NCBI GenBank assembly: GCA_937898675.1
Contig: CALEJB010000057.1
Span: 1-27,819 of the forward strand
Length of the DNA stretch: 27,819 nt
Direction of reading: 5' to 3'
Source of the DNA: an uncultured Prevotellaceae bacterium
GTDB taxonomy: Bacteria; Bacteroidota; Bacteroidia; Bacteroidales; Muribaculaceae
The notes under the pieces were generated by a model that saw only the letters and a program-made list of their open reading frames with translations, was not told the DNA's origin and did no database searches. Made by a program: the position numbers and the translations under genes. Positions 6,714 to 13,584 of this stretch are shown here, piece after piece (position 1 is the stretch's first letter; every line of letters starts with the position of its first letter).

Positions 6714-7139
6714 TTATTTGCCGCCGCATTCATACGACGAGCCGCACTTGCCACCGCCGCCGGCGCACTCATACGACGAGCCGCACTTGCCGTTGCCGTT
6801 AGAGCCCTGTCCGCTGCATGAGTATGATGAGCCGCACTTGCCACCGCCGCCGCTACACTCATACGACGAGCCGCACTTGCCGTTGCCGTTAGAGCCCTGG
6901 CCGCTGCATGAGTACGACGAGCCGCACTTGCCACCGCCGCCAGCGCATTCATACGACGAGCCGCACTGACCCTGACCCCCGCTGCAGCTATAGGATGACG
7001 AGCATGTGCCGTTGCCCGAGGCACTCAGATTGCCTTTTTCGCCTGCCTTGGCGCCAAAGAACACCGTCGGCGACACAGCGCCTGCTACCAGCAGTGCCGT
7101 GAGTTTCTTAATAAAATCCCTGCGTGATTGGTTATCCAT
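6714..7139 (-). CDS. Tat-signal Cys/Gly-rich repeat protein, probable radical SAM substrate
   Basis: The 141-residue protein opens with a twin-arginine motif (SRRDFIKK, residues 5-12), a hydrophobic stretch and an Ala-Lys-Ala site at 30-32. The mature part has seven units C-[GS]-S-S-Y-[ES]-C, with Cys pairs at 46/52, 59/65, 72/78, 89/95, 102/108, 119/125 and 132/138. They are joined by 6-residue (GGGG-rich) or 10-residue (GQGSNGNG) linkers. All 14 cysteines fall in these units and the rest is almost only Gly, Ser, Asn, Gln and Lys. This matches precursors of radical SAM-made RiPPs in composition and in its place beside a PqqD-SPASM enzyme. The Tat signal suggests it is modified in the cytoplasm, then exported folded. 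I do not recognise a named family; it could instead be a disulfide-rich secreted protein. Confidence 0.85.
   Translation of the reverse strand: MDNQSRRDFIKKLTALLVAGAVSPTVFFGAKAGEKGNLSASGNGTCSSSYSCSGGQGQCGSSYECAGGGGKCGSSYSCSGQGSNGNGKCGSSYECSGGGGKCGSSYSCSGQGSNGNGKCGSSYECAGGGGKCGSSYECGGK
6742..6931 (-). repeat. 90-bp tandem repeats inside the Cys-rich gene
   Basis: Codons 71-100 and 101-130 form two consecutive 30-codon (90-bp) units, each holding one CGSSYSC and one CGSSYEC motif. DNA identity is nearly complete; differences are a few third-position changes and an Ala/Ser codon. Shorter motif copies continue on both sides. The repeat is coding, and its DNA similarity suggests recent duplication. 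Confidence 0.85.
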
Positions 7140-7164
7140 AGGTCATTACTATTTTTTACACGGG

Positions 7165-7172
7165 CAAAGTTA
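7165..7172 (-). promoter_or_regulatory. -7 promoter element of the Cys-rich peptide/maturase unit
   Basis: On the minus strand TAACTTTG at 7165-7172 fits TAnnTTTG. The -33 region is not convincing. The start would lie near 7158, about 20 nt before the ATG at 7139. A terminator immediately upstream (7212-7253) supports an independent transcription unit. Confidence 0.5.
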
Positions 7173-7211
7173 TAGCATAGTTTTCAATAAACCTATATTT
7201 TTATATGAAAA

Positions 7212-7253
7212 ACATGGGCTCCACGGCAGGAATTGCCCAAATGGAGCCCATGT
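7212..7253 (-). terminator. Strong intrinsic terminator of the TM2 gene
   Basis: ACATGGGCTCCA (7212-7223) and TGGAGCCCATGT (7242-7253) pair perfectly over 12 bp, with a further GGCA/TGCC pairing inside the loop. On the minus strand the stem is followed directly by TTTTTC, a proper U-tract. It ends 25 bp beyond the TM2 stop. Confidence 0.8.
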
Positions 7254-7277
7254 GATGGATTTCTTGTACTTGAATAA

Positions 7278-7610
7278 TTACATGGACAAGAGTCTCTTGA
7301 GGTTGACTTTCCTAGCATTGGGAAGTCCATACCAGAAGTCGATTAACGCCCAGATGCCACAGCCGCCGCCGGTGAGCAGCTTGAGGATGCCAAGGCCGGT
7401 CTGACCCAGATAGAAACGGTCTGCGCCAAAGCCACCAAGGTAACCAGCGAACCAGAGGCTCTTGCCAGGGCTCTTCCAAGGTTCAGCCATCAGTGCGCTG
7501 AGCTGGCTGTCGTCCATCGAGTTGAGTTTTTCCTGTACTTGTGCTTGTGCGTCAAGGGGAAATTTGTTGGCATGTGCCAAAAGGAATTGAATAATGTTGG
7601 GTTGTTCCAT
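7278..7610 (-). CDS. TM2 domain-containing protein
   Basis: The 110-residue protein has a soluble N-terminal half that looks helical (residues 1-45). A TM2 domain of two membrane helices with a tight turn follows (about 50-95), containing GGFGADRFYLG and ALIDFWYG. I chose the ATG at 7610 (MEQPNIIQFL) over an upstream in-frame start at 7634 because the extension (MTSIILFI) looks non-native. TM2 proteins are small inner-membrane proteins of unknown function. A second TM2 gene ends 50 bp upstream, and the terminator at 7212-7253 closes the unit. There is no clear link with the Cys-rich peptide system downstream. Confidence 0.85.
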   Translation of the reverse strand: MEQPNIIQFLLAHANKFPLDAQAQVQEKLNSMDDSQLSALMAEPWKSPGKSLWFAGYLGGFGADRFYLGQTGLGILKLLTGGGCGIWALIDFWYGLPNARKVNLKRLLSM

Positions 7611-7660
7611 AATAAAAAGAATAATACTGGTCAATAAAAATGTGTACTATAATTATTTAA

Positions 7661-8104
7661 TTATAATATCGGGAATGTGGATGAGGTGTTGACATATTTG
7701 CGTTCAAACTCATCTTGTGTCATGGTAAACATCATGATGCACTGGATGAGCACAACGATGCACCACACGCCGCAGGTGACCAGGCACAGCAGCAAGCAGA
7801 TGAATCCGCCTCCAACCTTGCCGAGATAGAAATAATGGCCGCCGATGCCGCCAAGAAAAAAAGCGAGCAATGCGGCGACTCCGCGGCTCTTGCCCGACGG
7901 GCCGTTGTCAAACACGCCGATGTCGCGCGGCGGGTACTGCTGCTGGGCATACTGCGGCGGCTGCTGGTAGGCAAATTGCTGTTGCTGATAGGTCTGCTGG
8001 GTTGCGATAGCAACCACATTGCCGCAATTGGGGCACTGTGCATTGGCAACGCCGTCGGGGGCGTTGAATGCGGTGTTGCAGTTAGGACAAATGATTTGAG
8101 CCAT
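7661..8104 (-). CDS. Zinc-ribbon plus TM2 membrane protein
   Basis: The 147-residue protein starts with a zinc ribbon (C6, C9, C24, C27) and continues with a Gln/Tyr/Pro-rich linker (about 35-65). It ends with a TM2 domain with GGIGGHYFYLGKVGGG and two hydrophobic helices. The ATG at 8104 (MAQIICPNC) begins exactly at the zinc ribbon; an upstream in-frame extension to 8239 is low-complexity leader sequence and overlaps the probable promoter. Function is unknown. Together with the next gene it forms a TM2 pair, and a third zinc-ribbon membrane protein is encoded at 16254-17678. Confidence 0.85.
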   Translation of the reverse strand: MAQIICPNCNTAFNAPDGVANAQCPNCGNVVAIATQQTYQQQQFAYQQPPQYAQQQYPPRDIGVFDNGPSGKSRGVAALLAFFLGGIGGHYFYLGKVGGGFICLLLCLVTCGVWCIVVLIQCIMMFTMTQDEFERKYVNTSSTFPIL

Positions 8105-8236
8105 ATTACTCCGGTTGTTTTGTGTCACCGTTGCAGCCCATTGGGTGACGAGGTTATCAGGGGGGTGAGGAGCGGGACTGGTTGATGCACTCCTGTATAT
8201 GCCTTGTGAATGTGGTATCCTCTTCACATCACGATG

Positions 8237-8244
8237 CAAATATA
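8237..8244 (-). promoter_or_regulatory. Possible -7 element for the zinc-ribbon/TM2 gene
   Basis: On the minus strand TATATTTG at 8237-8244 fits TAnnTTTG. No convincing -33 box is seen. The leader would be about 125 nt. Confidence 0.4.
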
Positions 8245-8446
8245 CTAAAAATCTTTGAAAATAACCGAGATTTTTGAATTTTTCATTGCTTCAAAAACAT
8301 ATTTTAGCATCAGAGTGGCGGCTCGCCCAACCCTCAACAATAAATCGCGGACTTTCAGCCCGCATCCTTGCAGGTGACTGCCCGTTCGGGGACAGCATGT
8401 TAAAAATTCCCTTTTATTTTGTAATGACATTTTCTTGGGCAAAAGT
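8245..8446. other. Intergenic stretch with a GC-rich island of unknown nature
   Basis: The gap between the divergent zinc-ribbon/TM2 and PhzF genes is 459 bp. Its two edges are AT-rich and carry promoter elements, but roughly 8310-8400 is GC-rich, unlike ordinary Bacteroidales intergenic DNA. Open frames cross it on both strands without recognisable protein features. A small hairpin is possible around CTGCCCGTTCGGGGACAG (about 8378-8395). It could be a decayed gene piece, an intergenic repeat or a small RNA. Confidence 0.35.
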
Positions 8447-8477
8447 GTTGTATATCAAATTATTTTTGATAAATTTG
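8447..8477 (+). promoter_or_regulatory. Promoter of the PhzF-family gene
   Basis: TAAATTTG at 8470-8477 (-7) with GTTG at 8447-8450 (-33), separated by 19 bp. The leader to the ATG at 8564 is about 80 nt. Confidence 0.6.
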
Positions 8478-8563
8478 CGGTCCTTTTGCGAATATTGTTT
8501 CGGGATGGAAATATCTGTTCCGTCCTCAATCAAGAAAAACAACACAAAAAAACAGAACACAAC

Positions 8564-9415
8564 ATGAAGTATTATATCGTTGATGCATTTACCGACAAGA
8601 CTTTCGGCGGCAACCCCGCGGGAGTCGTGCTCCTGGGGCAGGATGCCCCTTTCCCGGGCGAGAAACTGATGCAGCAGGTGGCTGCGGAGTTATCGCACAG
8701 CGAGACGGCCTTTGTTCAGCAAAACGGGCCGACAACCTTCACGGTGCGCTATTTCACGCCGTGCAGCGAGGTGGACTTGTGCGGCCATGCCACCATCGCC
8801 ACCTTTGGGCTGCTGCACACCCTGGGAATGGTTGCGGCTGATGCCGTATGCGAACTGCGCACCCTGGCCGGCAGCCTTGAAGTGAAGGCAGGCCAGCAAG
8901 TGATGATGCAAATGGTCAAGCCACAGGTGATTGTGCCGCTCATTGATGTGGACTACCTGCACGATATGATGGCGGGCAGCGGTTCTGCCGAGTGGAACGA
9001 CTTGCCCGTGGAGGTGATTTCAACGGGTCTGCCGGACATCATCATGCCTGTGGCTACGGTAGAGGGACTCAATGCCCTCAAGCCCGACATGGAGGCGCTC
9101 ACCGAGTTGAGCCGCGAACTCAATGTGGTGGGTGTGCATGCCTTTGCCCTGAGCGATGACGGCTACACCGCCCACGTGCGCAACTTCGCGCCGCTCTATG
9201 GCGTGCCCGAGGAGTCGGCAACCGGTACGGCCAACGCCGCGCTCAATTACTACCTGTACCGCCGCGCCCGCGTGGCGTACAGCCAGGAGTGCCGCTTCAA
9301 GCAGGGCGAGGTCATGGGGCGCCCATCGGTGGTTGTGACCACGATGCGACACGACGGCCTGGTATATGTGGGCGGCCACAGCGCCATCGTCGCCAGCGGC
9401 GAACTGATGGTGTGA
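8564..9415 (+). CDS. PhzF family isomerase-like protein
   Basis: PhzF-fold proteins are two-lobed diaminopimelate-epimerase-like enzymes; the founder isomerises a phenazine precursor, but most homologues have unknown substrates. The 283-residue protein has YYIVDAFTDKTFGGNPAGV at the N-terminus and a likely catalytic Glu47 in LSHSETAFV. It also has DLCGHATIATFG, and ESATGTANAALNYY in the second lobe. The ATG at 8564 is chosen because the family motif starts right there and the promoter lies at 8447-8477; an upstream in-frame start at 8435 would precede the promoter. The gene appears monocistronic, since another promoter-like site precedes the next gene. No phenazine genes are present. Confidence 0.9.
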   Translation: MKYYIVDAFTDKTFGGNPAGVVLLGQDAPFPGEKLMQQVAAELSHSETAFVQQNGPTTFTVRYFTPCSEVDLCGHATIATFGLLHTLGMVAADAVCELRTLAGSLEVKAGQQVMMQMVKPQVIVPLIDVDYLHDMMAGSGSAEWNDLPVEVISTGLPDIIMPVATVEGLNALKPDMEALTELSRELNVVGVHAFALSDDGYTAHVRNFAPLYGVPEESATGTANAALNYYLYRRARVAYSQECRFKQGEVMGRPSVVVTTMRHDGLVYVGGHSAIVASGELMV

Positions 9416-9460
9416 GCAAGATTTTACACATCTCGGCTGCCGCCTCTCAAAAATTCTCCG

Positions 9461-9468
9461 TAACTTTG
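9461..9468 (+). promoter_or_regulatory. Possible -7 element for the iminopeptidase gene
   Basis: TAACTTTG at 9461-9468 fits TAnnTTTG, 35 bp before the ATG at 9504. The -33 position (around 9437) is a poor match. Confidence 0.45.
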
Positions 9469-9503
9469 CGTCGCTAAACAACCGCCTTATTGGGATTTTC
9501 ATC

Positions 9504-10388
9504 ATGCGTAAGATAGACGAAGGATACATGCCCTTCAAGGGCTACAAGACTTATTACCGTGTCGTGGGCGAGCGCCACAGTGGCAAGGCACCGTTGGTGC
9601 TGCTGCATGGCGGGCCGGGCTCGACGCACAATTACTTTGAACTGCTCGACGAACTCGCCGACGAGGGACGCCAGCTGGTGATGTACGACCAGCTGGGCTG
9701 CGGCCTGTCCTATGTTGACGGGCATCCCGAGCTGTGGACCCTCGACAACTGGCTCGACGAACTGGAGGCGCTGCGCGAGCACCTGCACCTCGACCAACTC
9801 CACATCCTGGGGCAATCGTGGGGCGGCATGATGATTCTGGCATGGCTCATCGACCGCCAGCCCGCAGGCGTCAAGTCGGCCATCCTGTCGAGCACGTTGT
9901 CGTCGAGCGCGCTGTGGGGCAGCGAGCAGCACCGCCTCATCTCGTTCATGCCCGAGTGGGCACAGCAGGCCATCGGCCGCGCCGAGGCCACTGGCAACTT
10001 TGACGATGAGGAGTATATCCGCGCCAACGACCTTTACACCGAGCTGCATGCCTGCAGCCTGGACATGAGCAATGCCCCCGAGTGCCTGCGCCGCAAGAAG
10101 CGCTTTGGCACCGAGAGCTATAACGTCGCCTGGGGCCCCAACGAATACACGCCCTGGGGCAACCTCAAGGACTTTGACTACACGCCCCGTCTGGGCGAAA
10201 TCCGTCAGCCAGCGCTGGTCATCAGCGGCACCAACGACGAGAGCACGCCGCTGCTGGCCAAGGTGATGCATGACGGCATCCCCAACAGCCGCTGGGAACT
10301 GCTCGACGGCGCCCGCCACATGACGTTTGCCGACCAGCCCGAGCAGTACAAGCGCATCCTCGCCGCGTGGCTCGATGAGAACGATTGA
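9504..10388 (+). CDS. Proline iminopeptidase-type alpha/beta hydrolase (S33)
   Basis: S33 iminopeptidases release N-terminal residues, classically proline, from peptides. The 294-residue protein has the oxyanion motif HGGPG at 35-39 and nucleophile Ser105 in GQSWGG. The likely acid is Asp245 in SGTNDESTP, and the likely base is His272 in GARHMTFADQPE. The cap region between about 130 and 225 is helical. No signal peptide is seen, so it is probably cytoplasmic. The length and triad match the proline iminopeptidase group, but related S33 hydrolases with other substrates cannot be excluded. It is followed by a GYF_2 protein gene 27 bp downstream, probably in one operon. Confidence 0.87.
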   Translation: MRKIDEGYMPFKGYKTYYRVVGERHSGKAPLVLLHGGPGSTHNYFELLDELADEGRQLVMYDQLGCGLSYVDGHPELWTLDNWLDELEALREHLHLDQLHILGQSWGGMMILAWLIDRQPAGVKSAILSSTLSSSALWGSEQHRLISFMPEWAQQAIGRAEATGNFDDEEYIRANDLYTELHACSLDMSNAPECLRRKKRFGTESYNVAWGPNEYTPWGNLKDFDYTPRLGEIRQPALVISGTNDESTPLLAKVMHDGIPNSRWELLDGARHMTFADQPEQYKRILAAWLDEND

Positions 10389-10415
10389 TCAGGAACCAAT
10401 AAAAGCCAAAGCATT

Positions 10416-11066
10416 ATGAGATACTACATTGCCGAGAATGGCAAGCCCGCAGGGCCGTTTGAACCCAATGAACTGCTCCAGCATGGCCTCACGGTTAACT
10501 CCCTGGTGTGGTGCGACGGCATGGCCGACTGGGCCATGGCCAGCCAAGTGCCCGAATTGATGACGATGCTGTCCGGACAGCCGATTAATTCCGGCGGCTA
10601 CGGCGCCCCGCTGCCCAATACCAACATCCCGTTCCCGCCCGTTGGTGTTCCACAACCCCAGCAGGCGCCGCAGGGATTCCCGGCTCCACAGCCCCCTGTC
10701 GGCAACCAGCCCTGGAACCAGCCGCAGTATGCCCCCAATCCCCAGCCCGGTCGGCAGATGCCCAAGACGTGGCTCACAGAGTCGGTCATAGTGACAGTTG
10801 TTTCGGCGCTTTGCTGCTGCAATTTTATCTCTCTGATTATTGGTATTGTAGCAATCATCAAGGCCAAAAGTGTGAAAACCAAATTCCAAAACGGTGATGT
10901 GACAGGCGCTGACAGTGCCTCGGAATCTGCCAAGAAGTGGGTCATCATTGCCGCTGTAATTCTTGTTGTCTGGGGAATTGTACAGGCTTACCGCACGATG
11001 ACCGACCCGACATTCCTACAGCAAATTCAGGAAGGCGCCTTTGGAGCTGCACTGTTTGGCGTTTGA
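10416..11066 (+). CDS. GYF_2 domain plus CD225/dispanin-like membrane protein
   Basis: Residues 1-50 form a GYF_2 (DUF4339) domain: YYIAENGKPAGPF, then LVWCDGMADWAMASQVPEL. Residues about 58-110 are a Pro/Gln/Asn-rich linker. The C-terminal part has two hydrophobic segments, VVSALCCCNFISLIIGIVAI and KKWVIIAAVILVVWGIVQAY, separated by a polar loop KAKSVKTKFQNGD followed by ADSASESAKKW. This Cys-Cys helix, GD loop and S-x-x-AK pattern is the CD225/dispanin layout known from eukaryotic IFITM proteins and from many bacterial proteins. Function in bacteria is unknown. The protein probably sits in the inner membrane with the GYF_2 domain in the cytoplasm. It converges with the EamA gene with an 11-bp gap. 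Confidence 0.82.
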   Translation: MRYYIAENGKPAGPFEPNELLQHGLTVNSLVWCDGMADWAMASQVPELMTMLSGQPINSGGYGAPLPNTNIPFPPVGVPQPQQAPQGFPAPQPPVGNQPWNQPQYAPNPQPGRQMPKTWLTESVIVTVVSALCCCNFISLIIGIVAIIKAKSVKTKFQNGDVTGADSASESAKKWVIIAAVILVVWGIVQAYRTMTDPTFLQQIQEGAFGAALFGV

Positions 11067-11077
11067 CAGCACCCTTG

Positions 11078-11974
11078 TTATCGTCGCCGTGAGGTCACGA
11101 GCCACACGCCGGTGAAGATGAGCGCGGCGGCGGCGAGGTGTATCCACTGCAGCGTGCCCAGACCCATCGTCAGGCTCGCTATCACCGCCACCACGGGCTG
11201 CAGGTAGTTGTAACTGCTCACCGTGGTGGGGGAGAGGTGCCGCTGGGCATATACCACCAGCAGAAAGGTGAGGAAGGTGGAGAAAACAACGATGTAGCCC
11301 AGTTCGGCCATCGCCCTCACGGGCAACGTCTGCCATTGGATGTGCGCGACATCGCCGCAGGTCAGCGGCAGGATGACGGCACTGGCCAGGGTAAATGTCC
11401 ACTTGTTGAAGGTGAACGGATTGTATTTCCTGATGACGCTTGAGCACAGCGTGAGGTAGAGCGCATAGCCCAGTTGCGAGAGCAGCACCATGATGTCGCC
11501 CCGCAGGTCGGCGGCGCGCCCGTCGCCCGAGGCGGTCATCGCCACCAGGGCGATGGCGCCAACACAGCCCATGGCGATGCCCAGCGCCTTGCGCAAGGTG
11601 ATGCGCTCGCGCAGGATAAAGGCCGACAGGATGAGCGTGAAGATGGGCATGATGGTCAGCTCGATGGTGGCGTTGATGGGCGAGGTCATGCTCAGCCCCA
11701 CGATGTAGCCGCCCTGCGCCACCACAAAGCCCAAAAGACTCGCCAAGGCAATCTTGGGGATGTCGTGCCGCTCTACATGCTGGCTGGGCACGAACAACGC
11801 GGCAATCCAGAACAGAATTGCCGAGCCGCCGATGCGGAACGCGACCACTTGCCCTCCGGTGAGGCCCAGGTTCATCGCGTCCTTGGAGAAGGTCGCCATC
11901 AGCCCGAACAGCACCATCGCCAGTGCCATCGCGCCGTGCGGCAGCAGGTCGTTTTGTGCCTTGGGTGTCAACAT
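11078..11974 (-). CDS. EamA/DMT family transporter
   Basis: The 298-residue inner-membrane protein has about ten hydrophobic helices in two EamA repeats (about 12-140 and 155-290). Typical features are ALAMVLFGLMATFSKDAMN in helix 1, and PTTVSSYNYLQPVVAVIASL near the end of the second repeat. The family exports or imports small metabolites; the substrate cannot be predicted. I prefer the ATG at 11974 (MLTPKAQND) over a TTG five codons upstream, because that TTG overlaps the hairpin at 11989-12020. The upstream neighbour is the CoA-transferase gene on the same strand, separated by that hairpin. Confidence 0.87.
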   Translation of the reverse strand: MLTPKAQNDLLPHGAMALAMVLFGLMATFSKDAMNLGLTGGQVVAFRIGGSAILFWIAALFVPSQHVERHDIPKIALASLLGFVVAQGGYIVGLSMTSPINATIELTIMPIFTLILSAFILRERITLRKALGIAMGCVGAIALVAMTASGDGRAADLRGDIMVLLSQLGYALYLTLCSSVIRKYNPFTFNKWTFTLASAVILPLTCGDVAHIQWQTLPVRAMAELGYIVVFSTFLTFLLVVYAQRHLSPTTVSSYNYLQPVVAVIASLTMGLGTLQWIHLAAAALIFTGVWLVTSRRR

Positions 11975-11988
11975 TGTGTGATATTGCA

Positions 11989-12020
11989 ACTGCCGGCGGG
12001 CGCATCGGCTCGCCGGCAGT
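11989..12020 (-). terminator. Hairpin after the CoA-transferase gene
   Basis: ACTGCCGGCG (11989-11998) and CGCCGGCAGT (12011-12020) form a perfect 10-bp stem with a 12-nt loop. There is no T-run after it on the minus strand, so it may attenuate rather than fully stop transcription into the EamA gene. Confidence 0.5.
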
Positions 12021-12041
12021 GCAGTTATTGGGTAACAGATA

Positions 12042-13541
12042 TTACTTCATGAACTTGTCGAAGTCCACCTTGCGCATGTCGCCCTCGTGCAAGAGCGCGC
12101 TGTGGAACGACAGTGCCAGGTCGGGATTCATGGCCACATGGCCCTTCTTGGCCAGCTGCAGGTACTCGTTGAGCAGCGGGCGATAGACGGGATGGGCGGC
12201 GTGGTTGATGATTTCCTCGGCCGTCTGGATGGGGTCCTTGCCGCGCAGGTCGGCGATGCCCTGGTCTGTGATGATGATGTCAACCGAGTGCGGGTTGTGG
12301 TCGTGATAGGAAACCATGGGCACAATGGTGCTGATGCAGTCGTCCTTCTTGATGGACGGGCACAGGAAGATGCTGATGTAGGCGTTGCGGGTAAAGTCGC
12401 CCGAGCCGCCCACGCCGTTCATCAGGCGGGTACCGCTCACGTGGGTGGAGTTGATGTGGCCATAGATGTCGGCCTCGATGGCGGTGTTCATGGTGATAAC
12501 GCCCAGGCGGCGCACCACCTCGGGGTTGTTGCTGATTTCGCTGGGACGCATGAGCACCTTGCCATGCAAGGCGTCGCCCTTGGCAAAGAACTCGTTCATG
12601 GCCTGTGACGAGAAGGTCATCGAGCAGGTGCTGGCAAAGGTGCACTTGCCGCTCTCGAGCAATTCGAGCACGCTGTCCTGAATTACCTCGGTGTACATCT
12701 CAAAGGGCGGAATCTCGTCGCTCTTGTCCAGGGCGTCGAGCACAGCGTTGGCGATGTTGCCCACACCGCTTTGCAGCGGCAGGAACTCACGGGGCACGCG
12801 GCCCTGCTTGATCTCGTTGACCAGGAATGCGCACACATTGTTGCCAATGGCGCGGGTCACATCGTCAACGGGGGTGAAACTGCCTTCCTTGCTGATGGGC
12901 AGTGAGGTGCGGACTACGCCCAGCACCTTTTTGGGATCGACATGGGCTGTCTCGCTGCCCACGCGGTCGTGAGGGGTGTAGATGGGAATCTCGCGGCGGC
13001 GAGGGGGGTCCAGCGGCAGATACACGTCGTGCATGCCGCGGATGGTATCGGGAATCTGGTCGTTGACCTCGACAATCACCTTGTCGGCCACTTGCAGCCA
13101 CGAGGCGGTGTTGCCCATCGAGGTGCCCAGCACGAGTTCGCCGTCGTCGGTGATGCTCTGTGCCTCAACGATGGCGATGTCCATCTTGCCGTAGAAGCCA
13201 TAGCGGAATTCCTGGGCCATCTCGCTCAGGTGGCGGTCGCTATAGTGGATGCTGCCGGCGTTGATGGCCTTGCGCATGTCGGCGTGCGACTGATAGGGGG
13301 CGCGGAAGTTGAGCGCCTCGGCGCGAGTCAGTTCGCCGTCGATGTGGTCGCTTGTCGATGCGCCGCTGAACAGGTTAATCTTGAATTCCTTGCCGGCGGC
13401 ATGCTCACGCTTGGCCTTCTCGGCAATGGCAACGGGCACGGCCTGGGGGCAACCCGGTGAAGTGAAACCTGAAACACCTACAGTGAAGCCATTTTGTACA
13501 AATTCGGCGGCTTCGTCTGCCGAAAGAATCGGATAGATCAT
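12042..13541 (-). CDS. Acetyl-CoA hydrolase/transferase family, probable succinyl-CoA:acetate CoA-transferase
   Basis: Class I CoA transferases move CoA between carboxylic acids through a glutamyl-CoA intermediate. The 499-residue protein has GFTSPGCPQAVP near residue 25, QSGVGNIANAVL at about 257-268, and the likely catalytic Glu285 in MYTEVIQDS. The C-terminal part has RLMNGVGGSGDFTRNAY and IITDQGIADLRGKDP. These match the succinate/acetate CoA-transferase subgroup (AarC/YgfH-like), which fits succinate, propionate and acetate metabolism in Bacteroidales. Substrate choice is inferred. pgi lies 43 bp upstream on the same strand, so cotranscription is plausible, and a hairpin follows the stop. 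Confidence 0.88.
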   Translation of the reverse strand: MIYPILSADEAAEFVQNGFTVGVSGFTSPGCPQAVPVAIAEKAKREHAAGKEFKINLFSGASTSDHIDGELTRAEALNFRAPYQSHADMRKAINAGSIHYSDRHLSEMAQEFRYGFYGKMDIAIVEAQSITDDGELVLGTSMGNTASWLQVADKVIVEVNDQIPDTIRGMHDVYLPLDPPRRREIPIYTPHDRVGSETAHVDPKKVLGVVRTSLPISKEGSFTPVDDVTRAIGNNVCAFLVNEIKQGRVPREFLPLQSGVGNIANAVLDALDKSDEIPPFEMYTEVIQDSVLELLESGKCTFASTCSMTFSSQAMNEFFAKGDALHGKVLMRPSEISNNPEVVRRLGVITMNTAIEADIYGHINSTHVSGTRLMNGVGGSGDFTRNAYISIFLCPSIKKDDCISTIVPMVSYHDHNPHSVDIIITDQGIADLRGKDPIQTAEEIINHAAHPVYRPLLNEYLQLAKKGHVAMNPDLALSFHSALLHEGDMRKVDFDKFMK

Positions 13542-13584
13542 GTCGTTAGTTAATGTAAATTTTCTGTTTGTGGTATGTTGCTAA

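Noticed and set aside
6676..6969. Plus-strand frame rich in Ser-Tyr-Asp-Glu-Pro-His repeats
   Set aside because: It is the antisense shadow of the Cys-rich repeat gene. The minus-strand reading has a Tat signal and sits in an operon with the maturase.
6720..7000. CRISPR-like regular repeats
   Set aside because: The repeats are in-frame coding units of the Cys-rich protein with 90-bp periodicity and no unique spacers; no cas genes are nearby.
8245..8442. Small minus-strand frame in the gap before the PhzF gene
   Set aside because: It has no recognisable features, mixed composition and no supporting signals; more likely chance.
8435..8563. N-terminal extension of the PhzF protein
   Set aside because: The extra 43 codons overlap the promoter at 8447-8477, and the family begins exactly at the ATG at 8564.
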